DNA from: an uncultured bacterium
GTDB taxonomy: Bacteria > Planctomycetota > JAJSAM01 > JAJVHW01
Reading direction: 5' to 3'
Assembly (NCBI GenBank): GCA_937996235.1
Contig: CALKVK010000003.1
Span: forward strand, 1-46,996
Length of the DNA: 46,996 bases
The notes beneath the pieces were generated by a model. The model worked only from the letters and a program-made list of their open reading frames with translations, was not told the DNA's origin and made no database searches. The position numbers and the translations under genes were made by a program. Below are positions 1-9,245 of this stretch, in pieces (positions within the stretch are counted from its first letter, which is position 1; the number at the start of each line of letters is the position of its first letter).

Positions 1-12
1 GCAGCCGCACGA

Positions 13-33
13 GAAGGCTCCTGCGGAGCCTTC
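13..33 (-). terminator. Hairpin downstream of the response-regulator gene
   Basis: A perfect 9-bp stem (GAAGGCTCC / GGAGCCTTC) with a TGC loop lies about 50 bp beyond the stop codon of the minus-strand response-regulator gene. It has no clear T-tract, so it is a terminator-like or mRNA 3'-end hairpin rather than a textbook intrinsic terminator. Confidence 0.5.
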
Positions 34-82
34 GAGACGAGCGAACGCGAAGCGCGGTCCCGATGCCGTCCCGGCCGCGGCG

Positions 83-1315
<1,233 letters not shown>

Positions 1316-1534
1316 GCGCGACCCCGTCGCCGGCGCCGCCGTGGGCGAGGAGCGTGCGCACCGCGCGCACGAAGACCGACTCGCACTCCAGAGCCTCCCC
1401 GCGCGCCCGTACCGCACGGACGCACGCGACTCTCCCATCGGCCCGGCGTTCCGAGGCACGTGAGCCGTATTCTGGGGCGCGCGGCGGAGCGGCGGGGGAG
1501 GGCCCCGGCGCGGTCGCGCGGAGAGGGGGCGACG

Positions 1535-2671
1535 ATGTCCCGAGCTTCAGCCGTCGGCGTCGCCGCCGCCGTCCTCGTGGCCGCCGCGGCCGTCGTCTAC
1601 CGCGCCGCGGCGCAGGATGGCCGGCGCCCCCCGGTCGCGCCGCGCGCGGGCGCCGTCCGCTGGATCGACGGCTGGGAGCGCGGCCGCCAGGTGGCCGCCG
1701 AGCGCGGCACGCCGATCCTCGTCTACGTCCACCAGTCCGCCCCCCGCAACGAAGCCTGCGAGCGCCTCGACGAGACCGTCTTCGCGAGCCCGGCCGGCGA
1801 GGAGCTGAGCCGCCGCTTCGTCGCCGTGCGCCTGACCGCCGGCGACGCCGAGACGCGCGAGACGGCCGCCTTCTTCGAGCGCTACGGCCGCAGCCTCCCG
1901 CCCGTCCTGAGCGTCCTGAACGCCGAGGGGCACATGCTCGTGCCCGCGGCCGGCGCGACCGTGGAGGCGCTGCTGCGTTCCCTCGAGCGGGGCGCCCGGC
2001 TCGACGCCGAGTTCCACGCGCTCGACGGCGCCACCGAGCCCGAGGCGCGCCTGCGCCGCGCGACCCTCCTGATCGACCGCATGGCCTGGGACGAGGCCCG
2101 CTCCGCGCTCGACGCCCTCCTCGCCGAGGCCCCCTCGGCCGCCGCCCACGAGGCGCAGGTCGACCTCCTCCGACGCACGGGCAAGGCCGACGAGGAGCTC
2201 GCGCTCCTGCGTCAGATGCTCGAGCTCTACCCCCGCGCCGACCACGCCCCCGCCTGGCGCGTGCGCCTCGCCCTGCAGCCGACCGAGCGCGTCGCGAGCC
2301 GCGCCGAGTTCCTCGCCCGCCTCGGCGCCGCCCGCACCGCCCTCGCCGAGTCGCTCGCCGCCGCCGAGGCCGCCGCCGACCTGCCCGCCCAGGCGCAGTA
2401 CCACGTCGCCCTCGCCGACATCGCGGGCCGCCTCGGCGACTCCGCCGCCGCCGCCACACACGCGGACTGGGTGCTCGACCACGCCGCCCACACCCCCTTC
2501 GCCGCCTCCGCCCTCACCGTGAAGGGCCACGACGCCTTCCGCCGCGGCGCCTGGGCCGACAGCCGCGCCCTCTTCGAGCGCGTCCTCGCCGAGTTCCCCG
2601 ACAGCCCCGAAGCCCGCGACGCCCCCCGCGCCATCGAGAACTGCAACGCCCGCCTCGGCACCCGCCGCTGA
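1535..2671 (+). CDS. Exported thioredoxin-fold protein with TPR-like repeats
   Basis: This 378-aa protein has a hydrophobic N-terminus (residues about 5-27, Ala/Val-rich), likely a signal peptide or anchor, so it probably acts in the periplasm or at the membrane. Residues about 45-155 look like a thioredoxin_7/DUF255-type fold (ILVYVHQSA, ERLDETVFASP, RFVAVRL). The redox CxxC is not preserved: only one Cys (NEACERLDE) sits in the active-site loop, so disulfide chemistry is doubtful. The C-terminal 220 residues are helical and TPR-like, including ALFERVLAEFPDSPEA near the end. ATG 1535 follows a GAGAGGGGG Shine-Dalgarno and precedes the signal sequence. It is divergent from the response regulator, about 220 bp apart. 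Confidence 0.75.
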   Translation: MSRASAVGVAAAVLVAAAAVVYRAAAQDGRRPPVAPRAGAVRWIDGWERGRQVAAERGTPILVYVHQSAPRNEACERLDETVFASPAGEELSRRFVAVRLTAGDAETRETAAFFERYGRSLPPVLSVLNAEGHMLVPAAGATVEALLRSLERGARLDAEFHALDGATEPEARLRRATLLIDRMAWDEARSALDALLAEAPSAAAHEAQVDLLRRTGKADEELALLRQMLELYPRADHAPAWRVRLALQPTERVASRAEFLARLGAARTALAESLAAAEAAADLPAQAQYHVALADIAGRLGDSAAAATHADWVLDHAAHTPFAASALTVKGHDAFRRGAWADSRALFERVLAEFPDSPEARDAPRAIENCNARLGTRR

Positions 2672-2727
2672 GGCCGCTCCGGCGCCCCCGCGATCCGTTC
2701 GTCGCGTGCGTCCCGCGCCGCAGCGCC

Positions 2728-2862
2728 CGAACGGTCCAGCGGCACGGCGGCACGGCGGCACGGCGGCACAGCGGCACAGTGACGTAACGGCGCGGCGGAC
2801 CGGCGGACCGGCGGACCGGCGGAGCGGCGGAGCGGCGGAGCAGCGGAGCAGCCGAACGGTCC
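2728..2862. repeat. Diverging 8-bp tandem repeat array flanked by a 10-bp direct repeat
   Basis: From 2741 to about 2852 the sequence has an 8-bp period. Units drift in steps: GGCACGGC (three copies), GGCACAGC, an irregular stretch, GGCGCGGC, GGACCGGC (three), GGAGCGGC (two), GGAGCAGC (two). The decamer CGAACGGTCC occurs on both sides (2728-2737 and 2853-2862). Eight is not a multiple of three, so reading frames across it are compositional. Confidence 0.85.
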
Positions 2863-3310
2863 GCGATCGTGACCGCCGCCGACAAGGACCTCGCTGTCCA
2901 AGGTCGCGGCCGCCGCGCACCCGGGTCGCGTCCATCCACCCTCGCGCCCGCAGCCACGTCGGATGCGCCGACGCACCCCGCCGCGCCCCGAGGCGTCCCC
3001 GCACCGCCGTCGTCCCGCCACCCCCGCTCGCTCCGGCGCCGCCCCCGCCCCCGCCCCCGGCCCCGACGCCGCACCCGAGGCCGCACCCGAGGCCGCACAT
3101 CGCCGCATCACGCGCGCGCGCCCCCGCCGCTCGCGCCGCCCCCTCGGGTCCGACCGCCCGGGCCGCCCCTGCCCCCGCGCCGCTTCCCGGAAAATCCTGA
3201 CGACGCCGAGAGCCTCTCGCCTACCGTCGCCGCCCTTCCCGGCCGCGCCGGACCCGGAGGCCCGCCCCTGGCACCCCCTCCGGACGCCCCCGCCGCGGCA
3301 CACCCCCGGT
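2863..3310. other. GC-rich intergenic region before the tRNA
   Basis: I see no convincing gene here. Long open frames exist on both strands but encode only Arg/Ala/Pro low-complexity. There is a short 12-bp tandem repeat (GCCGCACCCGAG, 2.6 copies) at 3068-3098, plus several C-rich runs. Confidence 0.6.
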
Positions 3311-3387
3311 CGGGGCGTAGCTCAGCCTGGCAGAGCGCTTGCTTCGGGAGCAAGAGGCCGGAGGTTCAAATCCTCTCGCCCCGACCA
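3311..3387 (+). tRNA. tRNA-Pro (anticodon CGG)
   Basis: The cloverleaf can be read directly. The acceptor stem is CGGGGCG/CGCCCCG, with A and an encoded CCA at the 3' end. The D-arm starts AGCTCAGCCTGG. The anticodon stem CTTGC/GCAAG holds the loop TTCGGGA, giving anticodon CGG. The T-arm is GAGGTTCAAATCCTC. Downstream accessory genes and an integrase suggest the 3' end may be an attachment site, but I find no second copy of it in the window. Confidence 0.97.
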
Positions 3388-3653
3388 ACGTAAGTCGCGT
3401 TCGCATCGCCGTTTACGGCAGTCGCGCGCGCTGCGCTCCTCGCCCCGGATCGGGCCGATTCGCCGAGGAGTTGTATTAGAGTTGGATTAGCGACCGCGAA
3501 ACGGGCGCGATCCGCTTGGTTCCGCCCGTGGGCGCGGCCCAGACGGGCAACGACGTCGTGCCGTGGGCGCCCTCCGGCACGCGCTCGACGTCGGTGTTGC
3601 CGAGCGCGTAGGTTCGCGACACGGCGCCCACCTGCGGGCCTGCGGGTGGCGGG

Positions 3654-3782
3654 TCAGTTCGGCCAGAGCGACCAGACGAGCGCCGCAGCGAGGCTCAGAT
3701 AGAACACCACGCCGTAGAGGTTGAACCAGAAGCCGCCCAGCTTCGGGCACGCTGGATCGCGCCGCTCCGCCACGCCGCGCAC
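3654..3782 (-). CDS. Possible 42-aa single-pass membrane peptide
   Basis: A GTG-started frame encodes a basic N-terminus (RGVAERRDP) followed by a continuous hydrophobic segment (LYGVVFYLSLAAALVWSLW) and a stop. The mix of charged head and transmembrane stretch is unlike the surrounding Arg/Ala-rich shadow frames. There is no clear Shine-Dalgarno, and the start lies only 21 bp from the divergent Imm1-like gene. It could be chance. Confidence 0.3.
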   Translation of the reverse strand: MRGVAERRDPACPKLGGFWFNLYGVVFYLSLAAALVWSLWPN

Positions 3783-3803
3783 CCTAGCACCGCGCGCCCC
3801 GGC

Positions 3804-4316
3804 GTGACTGCGGCCGCCGGGATCGCGGATCACGTCTGGTCCGTCGAGGAGATCGTGGCCCTCCTCGACGCTCCGGAAAGCCGACCGATTGCTCGGCTGT
3901 GCCCCCAACGTGAGCGATCCGTGCCCGTGCGCTTCTTCGACCGCGAGGATCTCGACAGCCCATCCAACGGGACCGTCGTGGCGGACGCCGACACGCTGCG
4001 ACACCTCATGGTGCCGCTGCTTGACAAGGCTCCCCGCTTCGTCGAACTCGTCGGCGAAGGCGATCACACGCTGCTCGTGGGCGTCGGCCCGCTCGGCTGC
4101 GCGCAGTTCGGTTCGGCTGACGGGCGCGGCGCAGCACTGGTCGCACTGGCGCCCGGTGGCGGAGACACTGACGACTACATCGACTTCATGATCGGCGGAA
4201 CCGCCACGCCGGTCCCCGCCCGGTTCTGCATGCCGTTCCCGGATCTCCTCCGCATCGCAGCGCACTTCGTAGTCACGGAGCGACGGTCGCTCGAGTTCAC
4301 CTGGTCCGCTGCGTAG
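3804..4316 (+). CDS. Imm1-like immunity protein
   Basis: This 170-aa soluble acidic protein resembles the Imm1 family of immunity proteins, which neutralise polymorphic or contact-dependent toxins. The best support is the C-terminal pattern: an acidic/aromatic YIDFMIGGTATPVPARF, then PFPDLLRIAAHFV and a Glu/Arg...LEFTW end, where Imm1 proteins show a similar proline-helix-(V/F)xW ending. GTG 3804 is the only start that keeps the N-terminal helix (IADHVWSVEEIVALLDA). No cognate toxin is adjacent, so it is an orphan or decoy immunity gene. The family call is from memory of the profile and is moderately sure. Confidence 0.6.
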   Translation: MTAAAGIADHVWSVEEIVALLDAPESRPIARLCPQRERSVPVRFFDREDLDSPSNGTVVADADTLRHLMVPLLDKAPRFVELVGEGDHTLLVGVGPLGCAQFGSADGRGAALVALAPGGGDTDDYIDFMIGGTATPVPARFCMPFPDLLRIAAHFVVTERRSLEFTWSAA

Positions 4317-4694
4317 CCGCTTTGGGGCGCTCGCTCCGAGCACGGCGCTCCCTCCCCAGGTGTGACGGGATCGCGCACCGGACCGAGACGCCTCGTCGTC
4401 GGCCACGATCCCTGCGCTCGATGATCAGTCCATCGTCCTCTCGGCGAGGCGAGCGCGGACGAGTGCGGCGACGCGGTCGCATCCATCGGGGGGCCTTCGG
4501 CGCCTGTCCGACCGTGCTTGATCCAGGCGCGTGGCAGAGAGTCAGCGCTCGCTTCGAGCGCCACGTCTTGGGCCTCGATGACAACGATGCGCCGGCCCGA
4601 GGCTTGCTCCGCTGCGAGCGGGCCGTACCTGTTCCGCGCGGCGTCGGCCATGGGTTCACGCGACGCACCGCGCCTGCACCGCGACGGGAATTCA
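4317..4694. other. Intergenic region between the Imm1-like and DUF2971 genes
   Basis: The 3' ends of two convergent genes face each other here. Frames on both strands are Arg/Ser-rich without recognisable motifs. I see no RNA gene or repeat. Confidence 0.5.
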
Positions 4695-5636
4695 CTAACG
4701 CGTCGATCGATACGGCAGACCGGAGATCGAGAAGCCCACGTCGAGGCGGGCGCCATGGCCACTCGCGCGAACGACGTCCCACGCCGTGTGCCAGTCCGGT
4801 TCCTGTGCTGGACCGAAGTAAGAAACTCCCAACGGGATACACCCGTCCACATCGGCGATCGGAATGGGGCTGTATGAAATCAGACTCGGTCCGCGCGCGC
4901 GCACCTCAATGCTGCTCTCGAACGGGTAGTAGACGACTTTCGCCAGTCGCCACTCCGCCTCGCCGCTGTACGCGGTGTGCTTGAAGAATGGACGTAGCTT
5001 GAGGACCACGCTGTCGATCGACGCGGCAGCAAGCGGGACCACGTCTTCGACCCTGACGCTCTTCGCGGTTGCGAACTCCTGCATCTTCATGACCATGATC
5101 ACGAGCAGCGAGTGCAGGCATGCAGACAGCCGGCCCTCGTCATAGATGACGTGAACCCAGTCAGCCTGCGGCGGTCTGAGGCCCGCAGTTCGGAGTGCCA
5201 TCGAGAATCCTCGACCATCGTCAGCGTACATGCGCCACTGACTCAGGTCGTTACCGTTCTTGGAGAACGAGGCGACGAACAGGCGGCTGTCGTACACCGG
5301 CGAGGGGAGATTCTCCCGCCTGCGTTTTCCAAGCTCGGTAGCGAGTGCCCGGACTTGAGGACTTTCATTCGTGGTGCTCGCCCGCTCGACGACGTCGGCG
5401 AACATCTCGTCTGCGTACCTACCTTCCTTGGGATCGCCCAACTGTCGGCAGTCGGTAGCCCAGATGCATCGCTCCTGTAGAATCCCGTAGAAGGCCGGGG
5501 CGCTCGTGTAGTGGTAGACGACAGCGGGCAGTGGTTCACCTTGGCTGAGGAAGCCGCGCTGGATGGTTCTCCAGAGGTCGTCTTCAACTGTCGCGAAGTC
5601 GCGCTCAAGCGAAGTTGGTCCAGTCGAGCTGCTCAT
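4695..5636 (-). CDS. DUF2971 family protein
   Basis: This 313-aa protein has the DUF2971 signature. Near residues 40-75 is YHYTSAPAFYGILQ followed by ATDCRQLGDPKE. Then comes LFVASFSKNGNDLSQWRMYA and, later, GEAEWRLAK. The family is widespread in accessory regions; its activity is not established to my knowledge, although the Y-H-Y-T and ExE-type residues have invited comparison with ADP-ribosyltransferase-like folds. ATG 5636 follows a strong AGGGGAG. It reads away from the integrase end, and its base composition is visibly less GC-biased than the chromosomal genes upstream, consistent with transfer. Confidence 0.8.
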   Translation of the reverse strand: MSSSTGPTSLERDFATVEDDLWRTIQRGFLSQGEPLPAVVYHYTSAPAFYGILQERCIWATDCRQLGDPKEGRYADEMFADVVERASTTNESPQVRALATELGKRRRENLPSPVYDSRLFVASFSKNGNDLSQWRMYADDGRGFSMALRTAGLRPPQADWVHVIYDEGRLSACLHSLLVIMVMKMQEFATAKSVRVEDVVPLAAASIDSVVLKLRPFFKHTAYSGEAEWRLAKVVYYPFESSIEVRARGPSLISYSPIPIADVDGCIPLGVSYFGPAQEPDWHTAWDVVRASGHGARLDVGFSISGLPYRSTR

Positions 5637-5853
5637 CGACTCCCCTTTCCGGTGACGCGGACGTCCGTCAACGACACGCAACAGCACACTGCTCGGTGTT
5701 CACTCGCCGCGTCCCCAACGTGCTCGGGGGTGGCTGGCGCTGCTCGGCGTCCATGTTAGGCAGTTGCCGCCGATGGTCGAGGGCATGCCCAGAAGCGATT
5801 CCTCCCGGTGTGCGGGGTCAGCGCATGCGCGGAGCTCGGTCGCGGCGGTCGTC

Positions 5854-7041
5854 TTAGGCCGAGTGCGTCGTGCGCCGAAGACCGGGCTGCCTCGTCGCGC
5901 CGAAGTCCAGCGCCATCACGGCCGCCCGCCGCCTCTCGCTGAGCCCCGCCGCGTAGATCTGGGTCGTCGCGAGATCCGCATGACCGAGCTGCTGCTGGAG
6001 GTCCGTGACCGCGCCGCCGCCCTCGAGGTAGTGCGTCGCGAAGCTGTGCCGCATCGAGTGCGGCGTCAGCCCCTCGCGGCCCTCGAGCCCCGCACCCTTG
6101 AGCGCGAGCGCCCAGGACTTCGTGATGTTCGAGAAGGGCGTCCCGCGGCGGCTGAGGAAGACGTGCTGGTCGGCGGGCGGCTTCTTCCTGCGGAGCCGCA
6201 GGTGCAGCAGCGCCGTGCGCAGCGCCGGGTGCAGATCGATCGTGTCGGCGCTCCCGACCTTCGATCGCACGAGGTGGATCTTCCCGCGCTCGAAGTCGAT
6301 GTCGCCCCAACGCAGCCGCGTCAGCTCGCTCTTGCGCGCGCCCGTGTAGGCCATCGCGACGAGCAGCGGCTTGAAGTCCTTGGGCGCCGCGTCGAGGAGC
6401 CGCGCGATCTCGTCCTTGGTCAGGTAGCGGCGGGGCTTCCGCGCCTCGCGCAGCCGCTTGAGCCCCGCGAAGGGGTTGCGCTCGATGTGCCCGTCGAGGA
6501 CGGCCTCGCTGAGGATGCGGCTCACGAACTGCTGGTCGGCGTTGATCGTGCGCGGACCGACGCGGCGCGCGGTGCCGTGCGCGGAGTTGCGCGTCCCGGC
6601 GCGCCACGCGCGGTAGTCGAGCCACGAGGAGATCGTGATGCCGTCGAGCGTGACCTCGTCGCCGTAGAACGCGCCGACCGCCCGGAGCGCCGCGCGGTAG
6701 AGCCCGATGGTCCCCGGCGCCAGCGTCGCGCAGAGCCGGTCCTCGATGACGGAGTGCGCGTACGCGGTGAACGACGGGCGCGGCGGGGGAGCGTCGTCGG
6801 GCTCCATCGCCATCGTCTCGGCGATGGTCGGCGGGGTCTCGTAGACCTGCGCGAGGATGCGGCGTTCCAACTCGTCGAGGAACTCGTTCGCCTCCTTCTC
6901 GGTCTCGAAGTTCCGCGTGACGCGCTTGCCGTGCTTGGTCTGGTCGAACCACTGCGCCGACCACGTCGTGCGGCCGGTCGACCAGCGTCGTGGGTAGACG
7001 TGCCCGAAGCGCCGGCGCCTGCGTGCGCTGCGTCTGCTCAT
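5854..7041 (-). CDS. int: Tyrosine recombinase / phage-type integrase
   Basis: This 395-aa site-specific recombinase has the expected layout. An N-terminal arm-binding part comes first (TTWSAQWFDQ...KRVTRNFETEKEANEFL). A SAM-like core-binding domain spans about 90-190. The catalytic domain shows R236 (GARKSELTRLRW), K261 (RSKVG), H328/R331 (PHSMRHSFATH), H354 (LGHADLATT) and Y363 (TQIYA), so all key residues are intact. Its start overlaps the stop of the upstream HTH gene (ATGA), making it the last gene of the minus-strand cassette. The tRNA-Pro about 2.5 kb away is the obvious candidate target, though no attR is visible. Confidence 0.95.
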   Translation of the reverse strand: MSRRSARRRRRFGHVYPRRWSTGRTTWSAQWFDQTKHGKRVTRNFETEKEANEFLDELERRILAQVYETPPTIAETMAMEPDDAPPPRPSFTAYAHSVIEDRLCATLAPGTIGLYRAALRAVGAFYGDEVTLDGITISSWLDYRAWRAGTRNSAHGTARRVGPRTINADQQFVSRILSEAVLDGHIERNPFAGLKRLREARKPRRYLTKDEIARLLDAAPKDFKPLLVAMAYTGARKSELTRLRWGDIDFERGKIHLVRSKVGSADTIDLHPALRTALLHLRLRRKKPPADQHVFLSRRGTPFSNITKSWALALKGAGLEGREGLTPHSMRHSFATHYLEGGGAVTDLQQQLGHADLATTQIYAAGLSERRRAAVMALDFGATRQPGLRRTTHSA

Positions 7042-7397
7042 CCCTGTGCCTCCAAGTGCGGGGGATCGGAGTCCGCCGAGGACTCTTGCCTCGCATGGAC
7101 GCTCTGTCGGCGCGACGTAGCAAGTCCGTTCCCGGCAGGGCGTTGCGCTCCTCCGAGAAGGCGCTCCGAGCGCGTCCTGGACACCCCGACGGCGCGCGTC
7201 CGGCGCTCGACGAAGGCCCGTACGTCGGCCGCGCGGAAGCGCCGCACACGGGGCGCGAGGTCCACGGCCGGCAGTCCGTCCGAAGCCCCGGCCAGGCGAT
7301 GCACGGTCCCCCGGTCCACGCGCAGGTACGCCGCGACCTCGGCCGCCGTGAGGAGCGGCTCCCCGAGGGGCGTCGGTGGGGGAGGCCTCGCTACCAC
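7038..7397 (-). CDS. Excisionase-like HTH DNA-binding protein
   Basis: This 119-aa protein carries a MerR/Xis-type helix-turn-helix in its N-terminal half (LLTAAEVAAYLRVDRGTVHRL, then a wing and AADVRAFVERR). Such proteins direct excision or bind near att sites. It overlaps int by 4 bp and the upstream DUF4406-like gene by 7 bp, so translation is probably coupled. The C-terminal 45 residues are low-complexity and may be disordered. Confidence 0.75.
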   Translation of the reverse strand: MVARPPPPTPLGEPLLTAAEVAAYLRVDRGTVHRLAGASDGLPAVDLAPRVRRFRAADVRAFVERRTRAVGVSRTRSERLLGGAQRPAGNGLATSRRQSVHARQESSADSDPPHLEAQG

Positions 7398-7699
7398 GAC
7401 CCCTCCGCGGCGCGCACCGGGATGCCGAGTCCCGCGGCCGCCTCGATCTCGCGCATCATCCCGGGCGAGACCGGACCCGCGACGAGGAGCTCGTCACAGA
7501 CCGCGAGCCACGCGAGTGCTGCCGCGAGCCCGAGCTCCCGCTCCGCGGGGTCGTCGTCATCGAGGGCGCGCGGCAGCATGAGGTGCGGCGCGAAGGGTGC
7601 GTCGCCACGGAGCGCCACCTCGCGGCAGAGCGCGACGGCGCGCGCGACGTTCGCCTCCACGTCGCCGCGGTACGGCGAGCAGATGAAGATGCGCTTCAC
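7391..7699 (-). CDS. DUF4406/DUF7768-like nucleotide-binding-fold protein
   Basis: This 102-aa protein starts KRIFICSPYRGDVEANVARA, a phage-typical beginning shared by DUF4406-type proteins related to the nucleoside 2-deoxyribosyltransferase fold. APHLMLPRALDDDDPAER, a WLAVCDELLV strand and VSPGMMREIEAA follow. A role in nucleotide or base metabolism is possible but unproven. The GTG start at 7699 overlaps the methyltransferase stop (GTGA). Confidence 0.75.
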   Translation of the reverse strand: MKRIFICSPYRGDVEANVARAVALCREVALRGDAPFAPHLMLPRALDDDDPAERELGLAAALAWLAVCDELLVAGPVSPGMMREIEAAAGLGIPVRAAEGSW

Positions 7700-8955
7700 G
7701 GCGCCGCGCGCTCCGCCTTCGCGCCGGTGAACCGTTCCCAGCGCGCGACCGCGACGTCCACGTACTTCGGATCGATCTCCATCGCGATGCAGCGCCGGCG
7801 CAACCGCTCGCAGGCGACGAGCGTCGTACCTCCGCCGGAGAACGGCTCGTAGACCTCGGCGAAGTCGTGGTTCGCGACGGGGCGCTCCATGCAGACGAGC
7901 GCCTTCTGCGTCGGGTGGTCGACCTTCTCCTCCGTCGAGCCCGCCATCAGCTGCTTCGGCGACGGCGCGTCGATGACGTTGCTCTGGTCCCGCGACCCGA
8001 TCCACTTCGCGGTCGAGCCGTTCCGCACCCCGTACCAGCACGGCTCGGTCGCGTAGTGGTAGTGCGTGCGCGAGAGGACGAAGTGGGGCTTTCGCCAGAT
8101 CAGCATCTGGCGCAGGTCGATGCCGATGCGCCGGAGCCCGAGACCGACCTCGAGCGTGTGTGCGCTCGCGTGCCAGACGTAGGCGACCTCAACGCTCGGG
8201 ACCAGCTCGAAGGCGTGGGACCAGTCGGCGATGGTGTCGCCGGAGATCGTGGTGTTCTGGTGGCCCTCGCTCCGCCGCATGTAGGACGGCTCGGCGGGGC
8301 CGAGCGCGTTCTTGCCGGCGCGGTCCCGCCACTCGGCATCGAGTTCGACGCCGTAGGGCGGGTCCGTCACGAGGAGCCCCGGTCGCGCTCCGTCGAGGAG
8401 CCGCGCGACGTCCTCGGCGTTCGTCGCGTCGCCGCAGAGGAGCCGGTGGCGCCCGAGGAGCCAGAGGTCCCCCGGCCGTGCGACCGGCTCCGCGGGTACC
8501 GGCGGGATCTCGTCGGGGTCGCTCTCGCCGGCACTCGGGCCGAGCAGCCGGTCGATCTCGGCGTCGCTGAACCCCGCCACGAGATGGTCGAAGTCGGGAG
8601 CCTGCTGGAGTTCGCTGAGAAGCCGCCCGAGCACGTCCTCGTCCCACGAGGCGAGCTCCGCCGTGCGGTTGTCGGCGATCGCGTAGGCCGTCGCCTCGAC
8701 GTCGCCCTCGTCGACGACCACCGCCGCGATCTCCGTCCAGCCGAGCGCCCGCGCGGCGGCGAGCGTGCCGTTGCCGGCGCGCACGATCATCCCGCTGCGC
8801 TGGACCACGATCGGCTTGCGCTGCCCGAACTTCGCGAGACTCGCCTGGATCGCTCCGAGGTTGCGCTCGTCGTGGCTGCGCGCGTTGGCCGGATCGGGAT
8901 GGAGGTCCGCGATCGGCACCGCCAGCGGGCGCAGGGACTCGAGGATCTGGTTCAC
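7696..8955 (-). CDS. ParB-like domain fused to DNA methyltransferase
   Basis: The 419-aa protein joins a ParB/sulfiredoxin-like N-terminal domain (PIADLHPDPANARSHDERNL, later RAGNGTLAAARALGW) to an adenine/cytosine-N4 methyltransferase of the beta order. Motif IV TDPPYG is at residues 197-202 and the SAM-binding motif FSGGGTT comes near the C-terminus, followed by AMEIDPKYVDVAVARW. Phages and integrative elements often carry such fusions to mark their own DNA. GTG 8955 is chosen because it overlaps the upstream stop (GTGA) and starts the ParB fold cleanly; the frame continues further upstream only as a shadow. Confidence 0.9.
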   Translation of the reverse strand: MNQILESLRPLAVPIADLHPDPANARSHDERNLGAIQASLAKFGQRKPIVVQRSGMIVRAGNGTLAAARALGWTEIAAVVVDEGDVEATAYAIADNRTAELASWDEDVLGRLLSELQQAPDFDHLVAGFSDAEIDRLLGPSAGESDPDEIPPVPAEPVARPGDLWLLGRHRLLCGDATNAEDVARLLDGARPGLLVTDPPYGVELDAEWRDRAGKNALGPAEPSYMRRSEGHQNTTISGDTIADWSHAFELVPSVEVAYVWHASAHTLEVGLGLRRIGIDLRQMLIWRKPHFVLSRTHYHYATEPCWYGVRNGSTAKWIGSRDQSNVIDAPSPKQLMAGSTEEKVDHPTQKALVCMERPVANHDFAEVYEPFSGGGTTLVACERLRRRCIAMEIDPKYVDVAVARWERFTGAKAERAAP

Positions 8956-9245
8956 GTCGTCCTCCTCTTCCCGCCGCGCAGTTGCTCCGCCGCGACGTGC
9001 TGCACGATGCGCACCGCCTCGGGGTCGACGCTGTGGTCCGGGCGGCAGATTGCGTGGCTGAACAGCATGTCCGCGAGCCGCCGCGCGAGCGTCCGGGGGA
9101 CGCCCGCGGCGCGGGCCCACTCGGCCAGCGTCGCGTGCTCGGACGGGTGGCCGGACACCGCCGGCCAGCTGACGAGCAGGCGGCGTGCGGACTCGTCCCC
9201 GTGGAGCAGGGTTGTCAGGACCGCGGTGCGGACGGGGTCGCTCAT
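8952..9245 (-). CDS. Small conserved-looking protein of the cassette, function unknown
   Basis: This 97-aa soluble protein has predicted helices throughout, including EHATLAEWARAAGVPRTLA, which could form a winged or helix-turn-helix unit. I do not recognise a family. It overlaps both neighbours by 4 bp, so it is very likely a real gene translated with the Spo11-like protein before it and the ParB-methyltransferase after it. Confidence 0.7.
   Translation of the reverse strand: MSDPVRTAVLTTLLHGDESARRLLVSWPAVSGHPSEHATLAEWARAAGVPRTLARRLADMLFSHAICRPDHSVDPEAVRIVQHVAAEQLRGGKRRTT

Noticed and set aside
2706..3490. Several long open frames on both strands before and over the tRNA
   Set aside because: Products are Arg/Ala/Pro low-complexity, cross an 8-bp-period repeat and overlap the tRNA. 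They arise from lack of stop codons in GC-rich DNA.
3654..4406. Long minus-strand frame opposite the Imm1-like gene
   Set aside because: Only its last 42 residues look protein-like (a possible membrane peptide, listed separately). The rest is antisense to a better gene.
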